A DNA stretch of 64,000 nucleotides from Dyella sp. OK004 (GCF_900114495.1 NZ_FOZI01000002.1:496001-560000), one strand, 5' to 3'. Counted from the stretch's first letter, positions 16,379 to 26,617 are shown. A program made the numbers and translations. The notes: generated by a model from the letters alone, not told the origin.

Positions 16379-18466
16379 ATGTCCGCCGGCGGTTACTCGC
16401 TACGTGCCTCAGTCATCGAAAGCCTGCTTACCGCCAAGCGACCGGACGTCCCGCCACGGGTAGTGCTACGAAATACCGCCGCGGTCGTATTGCCGCTGGG
16501 CATCGGGCTGGCGACCGGCCACCCGGCCGTAGGTCTGGGTATCGCGGCCGGTGCGCTGGACACCATGTTCTCCGACCAGCCGGGACCCTACCGGCAGCGT
16601 ATGTGGCAGCTGTTCCTGGCCTCGCTGGCGGCGGGACTTGCCTCGCTGCTGGGCTTTCTGATCGGCGATCAGCTGGTGCCGATGCTGATCGCCACTGCGG
16701 CGTTCGGTTTCTTCGGCGGCCTGCTGGTGGTGTTCGGGGTGGATATCGCCCGGGTGGGCATGACCAGCATGATTCTGCTGGTAGTCACTGCCGCCTCGCC
16801 GACTACTTGGATCGGCGCGCTGAGCGGCGCCGGACTGATCTTCGCCGGCGGTCTGCTGCTGGCGATGTTCTCGGTAGCTGCGTGGCCGCTGCAACGCTAT
16901 CGCCCGGAGCGGCAGGCGCTGGCCGCGGTGTATCGGGGGCTTTCCAGCCTGGCGCGGCAACAGGCACACGACGATGCCGACGTGCCTGCGCTCACCGAGG
17001 CCATGACTACACTGCAGCACACGCTGCTCGGCCGGCACCACGCGCGCGGCCGCGCGATGGAAGCGTTCTGCGTGCTGCTTGAACTGGCCGAACGCATCCG
17101 CCTCGAACTCACCGCCATGGCCGAACTGCGTGCCAACCCCACCGTGCACGCCATGTTCCGCGGCGACGCGGCGCGCGTGCTGGCGGCTATCGCCGACGCA
17201 CTGGAAGAAGGCGAGTCACCGCAACAGGCCGAACGCGCCTTGCAAACCCTGCAGGCCAGCGAGAACGCTCTGCTCGGACGCAACGGCAGCAACGAAAGCC
17301 TTGGTGCGCACATCCACGCACTTTCCGGCCAGCTTGCCGCCGCGGTGCGTAATGCCAACTGGGCCGGCAGCCGCGGCGAACTGCGCGCCTCCGCCGCGGA
17401 AACACCGCTGCCCACCGCACTGCGTGGCGACTCCGCACTCTCTACTTTGCGCGCCAACCTCACGCCGCATTCGGTCGCGTTCCGTCATGCCGTGCGCAGC
17501 GCGGTCTGCCTCAGCGCCGCCCTGCTGGTTGCGCGACAGCTGGGACTGCCGCATGGCTATTGGCTGCCGATGACCGCCGCCATCGTGCTTCGCCCCGACT
17601 TCGCCGCCACCTTCAACTTCGGTTTCCTGCGCGTGGTCGGCACCATCCTCGGCCTGATCCTCACCACCGCACTGCTGCACATTTCACCGCACGAACCGTG
17701 GGCGCATCTCGCCTTGATGGCGGTGCTATGCATGGCGTTCCGCTACCTCGCCACCGCGCATTACGGCATCGCGGTGGCCGCGCTTACCGGCACCGTGGTG
17801 ATCCTGCTTTCCTTCGAAGGCGTGAACTCCAGCGACGCAGTGATGGATCGCGTGATCAACACCGCACTGGGTAGCGGCATGGCCCTGCTCGCCTACGTGC
17901 TATGGCCCACCTGGGAACGCGGCCGCGCACGCGCCGCCCTCGCCGACATGCTCGATGCCTACGCCGGCTACCTGCACGCACTGTCCCGCCCGGATCGCCG
18001 CGACAGCCATCGCGAAGCACGCACCGCCGCGCGCACCGCACGCAGCAATGCGCAAGCCTCACTCGATCGCATGCGCGCCGAACCAGCGACACCCGCGCAT
18101 CTGCTCGATCTCGCCAGCGCCCTGTTCGCCAACGGCAACCGCCTCGCACGCACCGCGATGACCCTGGAAGCCCTGCTCGACGACCACGAGTCACTCCCCG
18201 AGCAAACCGAAATCTCCGCCTTCGTCGAACACACCGCCGCCGCCCTCCACACCATCGCCCTCGCCCTGCGCGACAGCCAATCCCCCACCGACCTCCCCGA
18301 CCTCCGCGCCCTCCAACGCAGCCTAGCCTCCCTCCTCGCCATGGCAGAAGACCGCCGCTCCGCCGACCTCCTAGGCCGCATCAGCGACCGCCTCGTCGAC
18401 AACGTAAACACCCTGGCGCACATCGTCGGGCGTGGCGAACGGCAGAAGACCGCCGCGACGGCGTAA
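16379..18466 (+). CDS. FUSC-family inner membrane protein (YccS/fusaric acid resistance type)
   Basis: A 695-residue protein with two blocks of membrane helices (about residues 25-165 and 375-520), each followed by a cytoplasmic helical region. This is the FUSC/YccS architecture. The second block contains the family-typical YWLPMTAAIVLRPDFAATFNFGFLRVVGTILG pattern. AGGAG lies 13 bases before the ATG. Related proteins export aromatic acids or other toxic compounds, usually with an HlyD-type partner, which is absent here. Being divergent from tetR suggests possible joint control, but no operator is visible in the 214-bp gap. Confidence 0.85.
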   Translation: MSAGGYSLRASVIESLLTAKRPDVPPRVVLRNTAAVVLPLGIGLATGHPAVGLGIAAGALDTMFSDQPGPYRQRMWQLFLASLAAGLASLLGFLIGDQLVPMLIATAAFGFFGGLLVVFGVDIARVGMTSMILLVVTAASPTTWIGALSGAGLIFAGGLLLAMFSVAAWPLQRYRPERQALAAVYRGLSSLARQQAHDDADVPALTEAMTTLQHTLLGRHHARGRAMEAFCVLLELAERIRLELTAMAELRANPTVHAMFRGDAARVLAAIADALEEGESPQQAERALQTLQASENALLGRNGSNESLGAHIHALSGQLAAAVRNANWAGSRGELRASAAETPLPTALRGDSALSTLRANLTPHSVAFRHAVRSAVCLSAALLVARQLGLPHGYWLPMTAAIVLRPDFAATFNFGFLRVVGTILGLILTTALLHISPHEPWAHLALMAVLCMAFRYLATAHYGIAVAALTGTVVILLSFEGVNSSDAVMDRVINTALGSGMALLAYVLWPTWERGRARAALADMLDAYAGYLHALSRPDRRDSHREARTAARTARSNAQASLDRMRAEPATPAHLLDLASALFANGNRLARTAMTLEALLDDHESLPEQTEISAFVEHTAAALHTIALALRDSQSPTDLPDLRALQRSLASLLAMAEDRRSADLLGRISDRLVDNVNTLAHIVGRGERQKTAATA

Positions 18467-18540
18467 ACGCCGTCAAGCGAAACCGATTTAGTTTTTAATC
18501 CTGATCTCCAGATCCGCCGTGCGGGCCGTCACTCCCCCAA

Positions 18541-18830
18541 AGAAAACCATCCCGACGCCTGACACTGGAAAAGGCACAGCTACAGAGCACACCGCCTGCT
18601 CTCAGGCCATTTCTCTTTGGTTACTTTCTCTTTGGGCCAGCAAAGAGAAAGTGACCCGGACCGCGGCAGCGGTTCGGAAGCCCGCGGCAGGCGAGCCAGC
18701 GCACGCAGACGCTAAAACCGGGCGACAACGCCACTGGATGATTCGCTTCGCTCACCCCTTCAGGGCCGCCCATTCGGGCGTTCTTCGCGCTACGCGCTCG
18801 TCCTGCCTGCGCAGGGATGACGAGTAGGAG
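18541..18830 (+). repeat. Dispersed hairpin repeat, copy 3
   Basis: It has the same blocks as copies 1, 2 and 4. The main stem arms are GGTTACTTTCTCTTTG (18619-18634) and CAAAGAGAAAGTGACC (18641-18656). It ends with GATGACGAGTAGGAG. It occupies most of the 432-bp gap between the FUSC gene and the ACMSD-like gene; the remaining bases show nothing else. Confidence 0.8.
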
Positions 18831-18898
18831 GGAATGTCGCATCCACCCTTGCCGCGGCGCGACAAGGCCCCAGAGCGCGAACCATCTACACTCGCCGC

Positions 18899-19912
18899 AT
18901 GCTCAAGATCGATACCCACGCGCACATCCTGCCCCGTGACTGGCCGAATCTTGCGGCCAAATACGGCAACGACCGTTTCCCAGTGATGATCCATAACGAC
19001 GGACGCCACCGGATCTACAAGGACGGAAAGTTTTTCCGCGAAGTGTGGGAGTCGGCTTTCGATCCCCAGCATCGCATCGACGACTACGCCCGCTTCGGCG
19101 TCGGCGTGCAAGTGATCTCCACCGTGCCGGTGCTGCTCTCCTACTGGGCTCCCGGTTATCAGGCGCTGGAACTGCACCGGCATCTCAACGACCACTCCGC
19201 CAGTCTGTGCCGCGACTACCCGCGCCACTACGCCGGCATCGGCACCGTGCCGCTGCAGTCGCCGGACCTGGCGATCCGCGAACTGGAACGCTGCATCGAC
19301 GAACTCGGCCTGCAAGGCGTGCAAGTCGGCTCGCACTGCAACGAGTGGAATCTCGACGCGCCCGAACTGTTCCCGTTCTTCGAAGCCGCCGCCGATCTGG
19401 GCGCCGCCGTGCTGGTCCACCCCTGGGACATGATGGGCGCGGCCGAGATGCCGAAATACTGGCTGCCCTGGCTGGTCGGCATGCCGGCCGAGCAATCGCG
19501 CGCGGCCTGCTGCCTGGCCTTCGGCGGCGTGCTGGAGCGGCTGCCCAAGCTGCGCGTGATGCTGGCCCATGGCGGCGGCAGTTTTCCGTGGACCATCGGC
19601 CGCATCGAGCACGGCTTCCGCATGCGCCCCGACCTGGTCGCCACCGACAACCCGCGCAACCCTCGCGAATACCTGAAAAAACTCTACTTCGACTCCTGCG
19701 TGCACGACCCGCAGGCCCTGCGATATCTGCTGGATGTGACCGGCGTCGACCGCGTGATGCTCGGCACCGATTATCCTTTCCCGCTAGGGGAGCAACACCC
19801 GGGCAGCGGTATCGAGGCCCTGGGCCTGGACGACACCCAGCGCGCGCGCCTGTTCCACGGCACCGCACTGGAATGGCTGGGGCTGCCCCGCTACCGTTTC
19901 GCCACCGACTGA
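18899..19912 (+). CDS. 2-amino-3-carboxymuconate-6-semialdehyde decarboxylase (ACMSD-like)
   Basis: A 337-residue amidohydrolase-2 family enzyme. Metal ligands are visible as THAH (His7, His9), a His in VLVHPWDM, a His in MLAHGGGSFPW and the Asp in MLGTDYPFPLG. These are the zinc-site positions of ACMSD, which removes CO2 from the 3-hydroxyanthranilate oxidation product. Kynureninase lies 1 kb downstream, which supports the assignment to tryptophan/kynurenine degradation. ACMSD diverts carbon away from quinolinate and NAD. The other pathway genes are not in the window. Confidence 0.85.
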   Translation: MLKIDTHAHILPRDWPNLAAKYGNDRFPVMIHNDGRHRIYKDGKFFREVWESAFDPQHRIDDYARFGVGVQVISTVPVLLSYWAPGYQALELHRHLNDHSASLCRDYPRHYAGIGTVPLQSPDLAIRELERCIDELGLQGVQVGSHCNEWNLDAPELFPFFEAAADLGAAVLVHPWDMMGAAEMPKYWLPWLVGMPAEQSRAACCLAFGGVLERLPKLRVMLAHGGGSFPWTIGRIEHGFRMRPDLVATDNPRNPREYLKKLYFDSCVHDPQALRYLLDVTGVDRVMLGTDYPFPLGEQHPGSGIEALGLDDTQRARLFHGTALEWLGLPRYRFATD

Positions 19913-19934
19913 AAACGCACGCACAGGACCAGGC

Positions 19935-20441
19935 ATGAGCTTTTTGCGCAACACCATCGCGGCCGGCGCCCTGCTGCTGGCCGGCACCACCCACGCCACC
20001 GACATCACCATGGCCAACGGCAGCGTGCACTTCAGCACGCCCGACAGCTGGCTCGGCATCATGGAAACCCAGGGCGACCCCGAACTGCGCGTATTCCAGG
20101 TCCCCGACACCTCCCCCACCGGCAGCACCGCCCTCGCTCGCGTCACCGTGACCGTGAAACAAGTCGCCGACGTCAACGAATTCCAGCAATACATCAACGG
20201 CTTCACCGCCAAGGCCAAAGGCCTGAGCGGCTACCAGCCCGGCAACACCCAAGGCCCCAACAGCACCGCCTACACCGCCCAGGAAAACGGCGCCCAATTC
20301 AGCTACCTCGAGCGCTACTGGTTCAAAGACGGCCACGCCATTCAGCTGCGCTGCGTACGCCCGGCGCAAAGCCAGGCCGGCCCGGCGTGGAAAGCTGCGT
20401 TCGACAAAGGCTGCGATGCGATCGCCGAACACCTGAAGTAA
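19935..20441 (+). CDS. Small secreted protein of unknown function
   Basis: A 168-residue protein with a short signal peptide (MSFLRNTIAAGALLLAGTTHAT). The mature part has alternating hydrophobic strands (VHFSTPDSWLGIMETQG, ALARVTVTVKQVADVNEFQQYINGF), suggesting a small beta-rich periplasmic domain. It has two Cys near the C-terminus. I do not recognise a family. It lies 22 bp after the decarboxylase gene on the same strand and is followed by a strong terminator, so the two are probably co-transcribed. Confidence 0.75.
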   Translation: MSFLRNTIAAGALLLAGTTHATDITMANGSVHFSTPDSWLGIMETQGDPELRVFQVPDTSPTGSTALARVTVTVKQVADVNEFQQYINGFTAKAKGLSGYQPGNTQGPNSTAYTAQENGAQFSYLERYWFKDGHAIQLRCVRPAQSQAGPAWKAAFDKGCDAIAEHLK

Positions 20442-20464
20442 TCCATACCTTCGCTGCACCAGAG

Positions 20465-20495
20465 AAAGCGCACGCAACACGTGCGCTTTTTTTCT
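20465..20495 (+). terminator. Intrinsic terminator after the decarboxylase/secreted-protein pair
   Basis: Arms AAAGCGCACG (20465-20474) and CGTGCGCTTT (20480-20489) with the loop CAACA, followed by a T-rich run (TTTTTTTC). It lies 24 bp after the stop codon. Confidence 0.9.
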
Positions 20496-20540
20496 TTTCG
20501 CCTTCGGCCTCTCCCCGACGACAAAGACGATCCGGCACAA

Positions 20541-20823
20541 ACGAAAACCAACCCAACGTCTGACACTGGAAGATGTGTAGCTACAGAGCACACCGCCTGC
20601 TTTCAGGCCATTTCTCTTTGGTTACTTTCTCTTTGGGCCAGCAAAGAGAAAGTGACCCGAACCGCGGCAGCGGTTCGGAAGCCCGCGGCAGGCGAGCCAG
20701 AGCACGCAGACGCGACAACCGAGCGACAACGCCACTGGGTCCCTGCCTACGCAGGGACGACGGAGTAGAAACGGCGAACCGAGCACCCCCTCACCCCAGC
20801 CCTCTCCCCAAAGAGGGAGAGGG
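20541..20823 (+). repeat. Dispersed hairpin repeat, copy 4
   Basis: Main stem arms are GGTTACTTTCTCTTTG (20620-20635) and CAAAGAGAAAGTGACC (20642-20657). The CCGCGGCAGCGGTTCGGAAG block and the AACGCCACTGG block follow. A CCCTCTCCC / GGGAGAGGG hairpin (20800-20823) closes it. Together with the terminator it fills the 463-bp gap before kynU. Confidence 0.8.
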
Positions 20824-20904
20824 AGAGGGAGAAGATTGCCAGTCTCGGCCACCACTCCCCAATCCCGCTAAGCTGTCCCCACACCCATCCGAGATCCGCC
20901 TCCG

Positions 20905-22185
20905 ATGTCGATCCCGTACCAAGCCACCGCCGAATGGGCCCGCGCTCAGGATGCCGCCGACCCGCTGCACGCCTTCCGCGACGAATTCCTGATCCCGCCC
21001 CATGAAGGCCGCGACAGCCACTACTTCTGCGGCAACTCGCTGGGCCTGCAGCCGCGCGCCGTGCGCGAAGCGATCAGTTCGGAGCTGGACTACTGGGGCG
21101 AGCTGGCGGTGGAAGGCCATTTCAAGGGCCGTCTGCCGTGGATGGACTATCACGAGTTCGTGCGCGACGACCTCGCTGAAGTCGTCGGCGCATTGCCATC
21201 CGAAGTGGTGGCGATGAATACGCTGGGCGTAAATCTGCATCTGATGATGGTGAGCTTCTATCGGCCCACGCCGGATCGGCACGCCATCCTCATTGAGGCC
21301 GGCGCGTTTCCCACCGATCGCTACGCGGTGGAATCGCAGATCCGCTATCACGGTTTCAGTCCCGCGCTGTCGCTGATCGAGCTGCAGGCCGACGAGCCGA
21401 ACGGCACTATCTCGATGGCGGCGATCGAGCGCGCGCTGGCGGAACACGGCGAGCGCATCGCCTTGGTATTGCTCCCCGGCGTGCAGTACCGCACAGGCCA
21501 GGTGTTCGACCTGGAAGCGATCACTGCGCTGGCGCACAAGCAGGGCTGCATGGTCGGCTTCGATCTCGCCCACGCGGTGGGCAATCTACCGCTGCAATTG
21601 CACGACAGCGGCGCCGATTTCGCCATCTGGTGCAGCTACAAATATCTCAACGCCGGTCCAGGCGCGGTCGGCGGTGCCTTTGTGCACGAACGGCACGCCC
21701 ATACCCACCTGCCCCGTTTCGCCGGCTGGTGGGGACATAACAAGAACACGCGCTTCCAGATGGGCCCGCATTTTGAAGCCACGCCCGGCGCGGACGGCTG
21801 GCAGCTGTCCAATCCACCGATTCTGGCGTTGGCGCCGCTGCGCGTGTCGCTGAAGATTTTCCGTCGCGCCGGCATGACGCAGCTGCGCGAGAAATCGCTA
21901 CGCCTCACTGGCTATCTGGAATGGCTGGTACACAGCCAGCTGGCCGACGTGCTGGAAGTGGTCACGCCGCGCGAACCTTCGCGTCGCGGCTCGCAGCTCT
22001 CCATCCGCGTGCTCGGCGGACGCGAACGCGGTCGCGCGTTGTTCCAGTACCTGATGGACCACGGCGTCATCGGCGACTGGCGCGAGCCGGATGTGATCCG
22101 TATTTCGCCGGCGCCGCTGTACAACCGTTTCGCCGACTGCCTGGCGTTCGCCGAAGCGGTACGAGCGTGGGTTCACCACGGCTAG
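20905..22185 (+). CDS. kynU: Kynureninase
   Basis: A 426-residue PLP-dependent fold-type I enzyme that cleaves kynurenine or 3-hydroxykynurenine to anthranilate or 3-hydroxyanthranilate plus alanine. Typical segments are YFCGNSLGLQPRAV near the N-terminus and the PLP-lysine region WCSYKYLNAGPGAVGG with Lys246. The C-terminus ends with the usual VIGDWREPDVIRISPAPLYN pattern. Length matches the family. It lies downstream of the ACMSD-like gene but is separated by a terminator and a repeat, so it probably has its own promoter. Confidence 0.95.
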   Translation: MSIPYQATAEWARAQDAADPLHAFRDEFLIPPHEGRDSHYFCGNSLGLQPRAVREAISSELDYWGELAVEGHFKGRLPWMDYHEFVRDDLAEVVGALPSEVVAMNTLGVNLHLMMVSFYRPTPDRHAILIEAGAFPTDRYAVESQIRYHGFSPALSLIELQADEPNGTISMAAIERALAEHGERIALVLLPGVQYRTGQVFDLEAITALAHKQGCMVGFDLAHAVGNLPLQLHDSGADFAIWCSYKYLNAGPGAVGGAFVHERHAHTHLPRFAGWWGHNKNTRFQMGPHFEATPGADGWQLSNPPILALAPLRVSLKIFRRAGMTQLREKSLRLTGYLEWLVHSQLADVLEVVTPREPSRRGSQLSIRVLGGRERGRALFQYLMDHGVIGDWREPDVIRISPAPLYNRFADCLAFAEAVRAWVHHG

Positions 22186-22199
22186 CGAAACGGGCACGC

Positions 22200-22562
22200 C
22201 TAGCCGATGCGAGGAGTGCCCTGCTTGAACCAGGCGCGCGCGATCTTGTCCGCTTCGACTTCGTAAATCGCGATCACATCGACCTCGCCCGGTCCTTCCG
22301 GGAAACGTCGTGTCACCACTTCCTGATCGACCACCATATTGCCGACGACCATGCGCTTGATCAGGCGGCCGTGCAGGCCCGGCTCCTTGAAGCGCTCGAC
22401 ATGTCTCTCGCGGATCTGTGCCGCGCCATCCGCCAGCAGGGTCGAGGGAAACGCGTAGTACTGGCAATCGTCTGCCCACCACGACATGAAACGCTCGATA
22501 TCGCGGGCGTTATAGGCATCCAGCTGTTCGCGCACCGGGCGCTTGATGTCAGTGTCGTGCAT
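22200..22562 (-). CDS. NTF2-like / SnoaL-type small protein
   Basis: A 120-residue protein with the cone-shaped NTF2-like pattern: an N-terminal helix (VREQLDAYNARDIERFMSWWADDCQYYAFP), a middle IRERHVERFKEPGLHGRLIKRMVVGNMVVDQEVVTRRFPEG region and closing strands. Relatives are steroid-isomerase-like hydrolases or binding proteins. It follows proA by three bases on the same strand and appears to be the last gene of the arginine/proline series. No catalytic role can be assigned. Confidence 0.8.
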   Translation of the reverse strand: MHDTDIKRPVREQLDAYNARDIERFMSWWADDCQYYAFPSTLLADGAAQIRERHVERFKEPGLHGRLIKRMVVGNMVVDQEVVTRRFPEGPGEVDVIAIYEVEADKIARAWFKQGTPRIG

Positions 22563-22565
22563 AGC

Positions 22566-23834
22566 TCAACCCACCACCCGACTTTGTGGATGCCGTACCT
22601 GCCCTTCGCCGTGCACTACGAAGCGCTCGACCGTAAGCGCTTCGGCACCCATCGGTCCATAGGCATGCAGCCGTGTGGTGGAGATGCCGATCTCGGCGCC
22701 AAGGCCCAGTTCGCCACCATCGGAAAAACGCGAAGAGGCGTTGACCATCACCACTGCTGAGCGGATCGCGCGCACGAAGCGACGCGCAGCTTCCTCGTCA
22801 CGAGTTGCGATGACCTCGGTATGGTCAGAGCTGTAGCGGTGGATATGCGCCAGTGCATCATCAAGGTCGTCGACGATGCGCACGGCCAGGATCAGGTCGA
22901 GGTACTCGGCGGCGTAGTCGGTTTCGTCGGCGGGCTTCATCTGCGGCACCAGCGTGCGACTGCGTTCGCAGCCACGCAGTTCGACTTGCCGCCGGCCAAG
23001 CGCATCGGCGGCACGCGGCAGGAACTCGGCGGCAATCGCTTTGTGCACCAACAGCGTTTCCAGTGCATTGCACACGCCGGGGCGCGAGGTCTTGCCATCC
23101 ACCAGCAGATCCAGCGCAAGCGCGGGATCGGCGGCGCTGTCCACATAGAGATGGCAAACGCCCTTGTAGTGCTTGATCACCGGCACGCGCGCGTGTTCGG
23201 CAACAAAACGGATCAGGCCCTCACCACCGCGCGGTATCGCCAGGTCGACGATGTCGGTGAGTTGCAGCAGCTCGACCATGGCCTCGCGACTCAGATCAGT
23301 GATGAGCGTGAGGGCTGCTTGCGGCACACCGTTGGCTGCGAGTGCGCCACGTAAGACTTTCGCGATGGCCGTATTCGAATGCACCGCTTCGGAACCGCCG
23401 CGCAGGATCACCCCGTTGCCGGCCATCAAGCACAACGCGGCGGCATCGGCGGTAACGTTGGGACGCGCTTCGTAAATCATCGCCACCACACCCAGCGGTA
23501 CGCGCACGCGCTCTACCTGCAGGCCATTGGGGCGCGTCTCGCGCCGCGTTACCACGCCCACCGGATCGGGCAGTTCGGCCACTTCGCGCAAAGCCGCGGC
23601 GATGGCGGCGACGCGATCCGCATCCAGTCGCAGGCGATCGAGCATGGCGCCTTGCAGGCCTTTTTCCTGCGCTGCGGCCATGTCCCTGGCATTGGCTTCC
23701 AGCACGGCACTGCTCTCTGCCAGCAAGGTGTCGGCCATCGCGCGCAGCAAGTAGCGCTTGGCTTCACTGTCGAGCTCGGCCACGGCCAGTGCCGCATCGC
23801 GGCAGGCCTGGGCCTGGGTTCGGATCTCGCTCAT
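22566..23834 (-). CDS. proA: Glutamate-5-semialdehyde dehydrogenase (gamma-glutamyl phosphate reductase)
   Basis: A 422-residue ALDH-fold enzyme for the second step of proline synthesis, NADPH reduction of gamma-glutamyl phosphate. The catalytic Cys lies in [13 protein letters not shown]. The N-terminal [10 protein letters not shown] and C-terminal GPMGAEALT segments are typical of ProA. Its ATG overlaps the proB stop codon (ATGA), so translation is coupled. The length is normal. Confidence 0.97.
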   Translation of the reverse strand: MSEIRTQAQACRDAALAVAELDSEAKRYLLRAMADTLLAESSAVLEANARDMAAAQEKGLQGAMLDRLRLDADRVAAIAAALREVAELPDPVGVVTRRETRPNGLQVERVRVPLGVVAMIYEARPNVTADAAALCLMAGNGVILRGGSEAVHSNTAIAKVLRGALAANGVPQAALTLITDLSREAMVELLQLTDIVDLAIPRGGEGLIRFVAEHARVPVIKHYKGVCHLYVDSAADPALALDLLVDGKTSRPGVCNALETLLVHKAIAAEFLPRAADALGRRQVELRGCERSRTLVPQMKPADETDYAAEYLDLILAVRIVDDLDDALAHIHRYSSDHTEVIATRDEEAARRFVRAIRSAVVMVNASSRFSDGGELGLGAEIGISTTRLHAYGPMGAEALTVERFVVHGEGQVRHPQSRVVG

Positions 23835-24973
23835 GCGCCTGCCTCCGTCAAAACGACCAGATCGTCGCGGTGCACCACTTCCGCACCGTAGCTATAACCC
23901 AGCACCGCATCGATCTCGCGGCTGTGCTTGCCCGCCAGCCGGCGGACTTCGGCAACGCCGTACTGGCATAGACCACGGGCGATCGGCCGCTGTGCGGCAT
24001 CGACGATCTCCACCATGTCGCCGCGATGGAACTCGCCTTCGGTACCGACGATGCCACCGGGCAACAGCGAGGCGCGACCACCTCCCAGCGCGCGGGCCGC
24101 GCCTTCATCCACGCGGATGCGGCCCGGCGCGGCCGGCGCATGCCGCAACCAGTACTTGCGTGCCTGCATGCGACTGCCGGGCGTGTCGAACAGCGTGCCG
24201 TACAGCTGGCCTTCGGCCAACGCCTGCGCGGTGACTGCATTGCGGCCATCGAACAGCACGGTGGGAATACCCGCGGCGGCGGCCTTGATGGCCGCCTCCA
24301 GCTTGGTGTGCATACCGCCGGTGCCTACGGTGCTGCCGCTGCCGCCGGCCATGGCCATCACTTCTGGTGTGAGTGCGGGCACGTGAGCGATCGGCATGGC
24401 GTTCGGATCGCGGCGCGGATCGGCGCTATAGAGCGCATCGACATCCGACGCGATCAACAGCAGATCGGCATCGACCAGCGCGGCGACGATCGCGGCGAGA
24501 TTGTCGTTATCGCCCAGCTTGAGCTCATCCACCGCCACCGTATCGTTCTCGTTGACCACCGGCAGCACGTCCAACAGCAGCAACTCACGCAGCGTGGCGC
24601 GCGCGTTGAGATAACGGCGGCGGTGGCGCAGGTCGTCGTGGGTCAGCAGTACCTGCGCCACGGGACGCTGGGACAACGACTGCCATAGCGCGATCATCGG
24701 CGCCTGACCCAACGCGGCCAGCGCCTGGCGCGCGGCGAGATCGTTGCCGGGCAGCGCTCGTTCGCGCAGCAACGCGCGGCCGGCGGCCACCGCACCCGAG
24801 GACACCAGCACCACCTGACGGCCCTGCGCATGACTGCTGGCGATGAATTCCGCCAACGCTCGCGCATGACGAGCAGTGAGGCCACCGCCGTCGGCGGCCA
24901 GCAGATTGCTGCCCACCTTCAGCACGGCACGCCGCCAGCTCGGCAAGGCCTGCGCGGGCAAGGACTCAGCCAT
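23831..24973 (-). CDS. proB: Glutamate 5-kinase
   Basis: A 380-residue protein with an amino-acid kinase domain ([45 protein letters not shown]) and a C-terminal PUA domain from about residue 280. It phosphorylates glutamate in the first proline step and is usually feedback-inhibited by proline. The start at 24973 (MAESLP) is at the family position and overlaps the cupin gene by 8 bp. The 59 codons upstream in the same frame are antisense-like and were left out. Confidence 0.96.
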   Translation of the reverse strand: MAESLPAQALPSWRRAVLKVGSNLLAADGGGLTARHARALAEFIASSHAQGRQVVLVSSGAVAAGRALLRERALPGNDLAARQALAALGQAPMIALWQSLSQRPVAQVLLTHDDLRHRRRYLNARATLRELLLLDVLPVVNENDTVAVDELKLGDNDNLAAIVAALVDADLLLIASDVDALYSADPRRDPNAMPIAHVPALTPEVMAMAGGSGSTVGTGGMHTKLEAAIKAAAAGIPTVLFDGRNAVTAQALAEGQLYGTLFDTPGSRMQARKYWLRHAPAAPGRIRVDEGAARALGGGRASLLPGGIVGTEGEFHRGDMVEIVDAAQRPIARGLCQYGVAEVRRLAGKHSREIDAVLGYSYGAEVVHRDDLVVLTEAGA

Positions 24974-25313
24974 CCGCCACCTCACGGTCGCCGTGACTCT
25001 TGGGCGACGACACCACGATGAAGCGGACTTCACTCGCCGATGCGTTACGCATCTGATGTGCCGCGCCTGGCGGTACATGCAGGCCATGACGCGCACCGAG
25101 GCGATGCGCCACGCCGTCCAGCTCCAGCAGCGCCTCGCCTTCCAGCACATAGAAGAACTGGCGCGCGCGTGCGTGGCGATGGCGTACCTCGGCGGTGCCT
25201 GGCGGCATACGTTCCTCGATCACACTGAGGTCGTCGCCCTGCAGGAGGTGCCAGCCGTCGCACTGCTGGCCCCAAAGATAATGCGGTGCGTTGGCAGTGC
25301 TGACGGCATTCAT
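24966..25313 (-). CDS. Small cupin-domain protein
   Basis: A 115-residue single-domain cupin. Motif 1 is seen as RHRHARARQFFYVLEGEALLELDG and motif 2 as HGLHVPPGAAHQMRNAS, with the metal-binding His and Glu in place. The gene is between argH (8 bp) and proB (8 bp overlap) and so belongs to the operon. A cupin in this position could be an isomerase or a small-molecule sensor. Its role in arginine or proline metabolism is unknown. Confidence 0.85.
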   Translation of the reverse strand: MNAVSTANAPHYLWGQQCDGWHLLQGDDLSVIEERMPPGTAEVRHRHARARQFFYVLEGEALLELDGVAHRLGARHGLHVPPGAAHQMRNASASEVRFIVVSSPKSHGDREVADG

Positions 25314-25321
25314 GGATGGCC

Positions 25322-26617
25322 TCAGTGATCGAGCGCGGCCAGCCGCGCGGTTAATTCGTCCAGCCGCAGGTCGTGCCCCGAACCGGGCGACACGCGTGCG
25401 GCGAGGCTGCTTTCGGGCGAGCGCCCTTCGCCCGCCGATGCGGCAGTCTCGGCGGCCGCACGGTACGCGTCGCGGAACGGCACGCCGGCAGCGGCCTGCT
25501 CGATGGCTACGTCAGTGGCGTACATCGCCGGCTCGATCGCCGCGCGCATGGCTGCTTCGTTCCACTGCATGCGCGCCAGGAGATCGGGCACCAGTTCGAG
25601 TGCGGCCAGACCGTGACGGCAGCCATGGAACAGCGAGCCCTTGGAGAACTGCAGGTCACGCTGATAGCCGGACGGCAGCGACAACAGCTGTTCGATCTCG
25701 GTGCGCGCCGCCGCGACGCTGGCGTAGCTGGCACGCAGCAGTTCGACCACATCCGGGTTGCGCTTGTTCGGCATGATCGAGCTGCCGGTGGTGTACTCCG
25801 ACGGCAGCTTCACGAAGTTGAACTCGGCCGTGGTGAACAGCGAGAGATCCCAGGCCAGGCGGCGCAGATCGAGCAAGGCACCGGCGATGGCTTCCAGCAC
25901 GGCCATTTCAAACTTGCCGCGCGACAGCTGCGCATAGATCGGCGATACCTGCATGCGCGCGAAGCCCAGCGCATGCGTGGTGTGCTCGCGATCCAGCTTG
26001 AGGTTCACGCCGTAGCCGGCCGCGGTACCCAACGGATTGGCGTCGATCAGCAACGCGGTCTGCTGCGCACGCAACGCGTTGTCGATGAATCCCTCGGCAA
26101 AACCGGCGAACCACATGCCAGTGGAAGACACCACGGCGCGCTGCAGATGTGTGTAACCCGGCAGCGGCACTGCCGGCTGCGCAGCACGTTCAAGGCAGAC
26201 CCTGGCGATGGCACGGCAATGCGTTTCCAGCGCGGCGAGCCGATCCTTCAGCCATAGGCGGGTGGCAACCAGGATCTGGTCGTTGCGGCTGCGTCCGGTG
26301 TGCACGCGGCGACCGGCGTCGCCGAGGCGTTCGGTAAGGCGTGCTTCGATCGCCGAATGGCCATCTTCAAAGCGTTCGTCGAGCACGAAGCTGCCGTTGC
26401 GGAAATCCTCCGCCAGCACATCCAGTTCGCGCTTCAGTGCCTGCGCCTCGTCGGTGCTGACCACGCCGATATTGGCGAGACCTTCGACGTGGGCCTTGCT
26501 GGCGGTGATGTCGTGCAGGAAGAACTCGCGATCCAGCAGCACGTCGTCGCCAGCCAGAAACTTCATGATGCGGGCGTCGATCTTGATATCGGATTTCTGC
26601 CAGAGAGGCTGAGTCAT
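25322..26617 (-). CDS. argH: Argininosuccinate lyase
   Basis: A 431-residue member of the fumarase/aspartase superfamily that splits argininosuccinate to arginine and fumarate. The signature [16 protein letters not shown] is present, as are HTGRSRNDQ and the [11 protein letters not shown] region. The length is slightly shorter than E. coli ArgH, as in Xanthomonadales. It follows argC by 60 bp on the same strand. Confidence 0.96.
   Translation of the reverse strand: MTQPLWQKSDIKIDARIMKFLAGDDVLLDREFFLHDITASKAHVEGLANIGVVSTDEAQALKRELDVLAEDFRNGSFVLDERFEDGHSAIEARLTERLGDAGRRVHTGRSRNDQILVATRLWLKDRLAALETHCRAIARVCLERAAQPAVPLPGYTHLQRAVVSSTGMWFAGFAEGFIDNALRAQQTALLIDANPLGTAAGYGVNLKLDREHTTHALGFARMQVSPIYAQLSRGKFEMAVLEAIAGALLDLRRLAWDLSLFTTAEFNFVKLPSEYTTGSSIMPNKRNPDVVELLRASYASVAAARTEIEQLLSLPSGYQRDLQFSKGSLFHGCRHGLAALELVPDLLARMQWNEAAMRAAIEPAMYATDVAIEQAAAGVPFRDAYRAAAETAASAGEGRSPESSLAARVSPGSGHDLRLDELTARLAALDH

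Noticed and set aside
2322-20823. Short proteins such as those with ASKEKVTRTAAAVRKPAAGEP within the repeats
   Set aside because: They are translations of the dispersed repeat and recur in each copy with frame changes.
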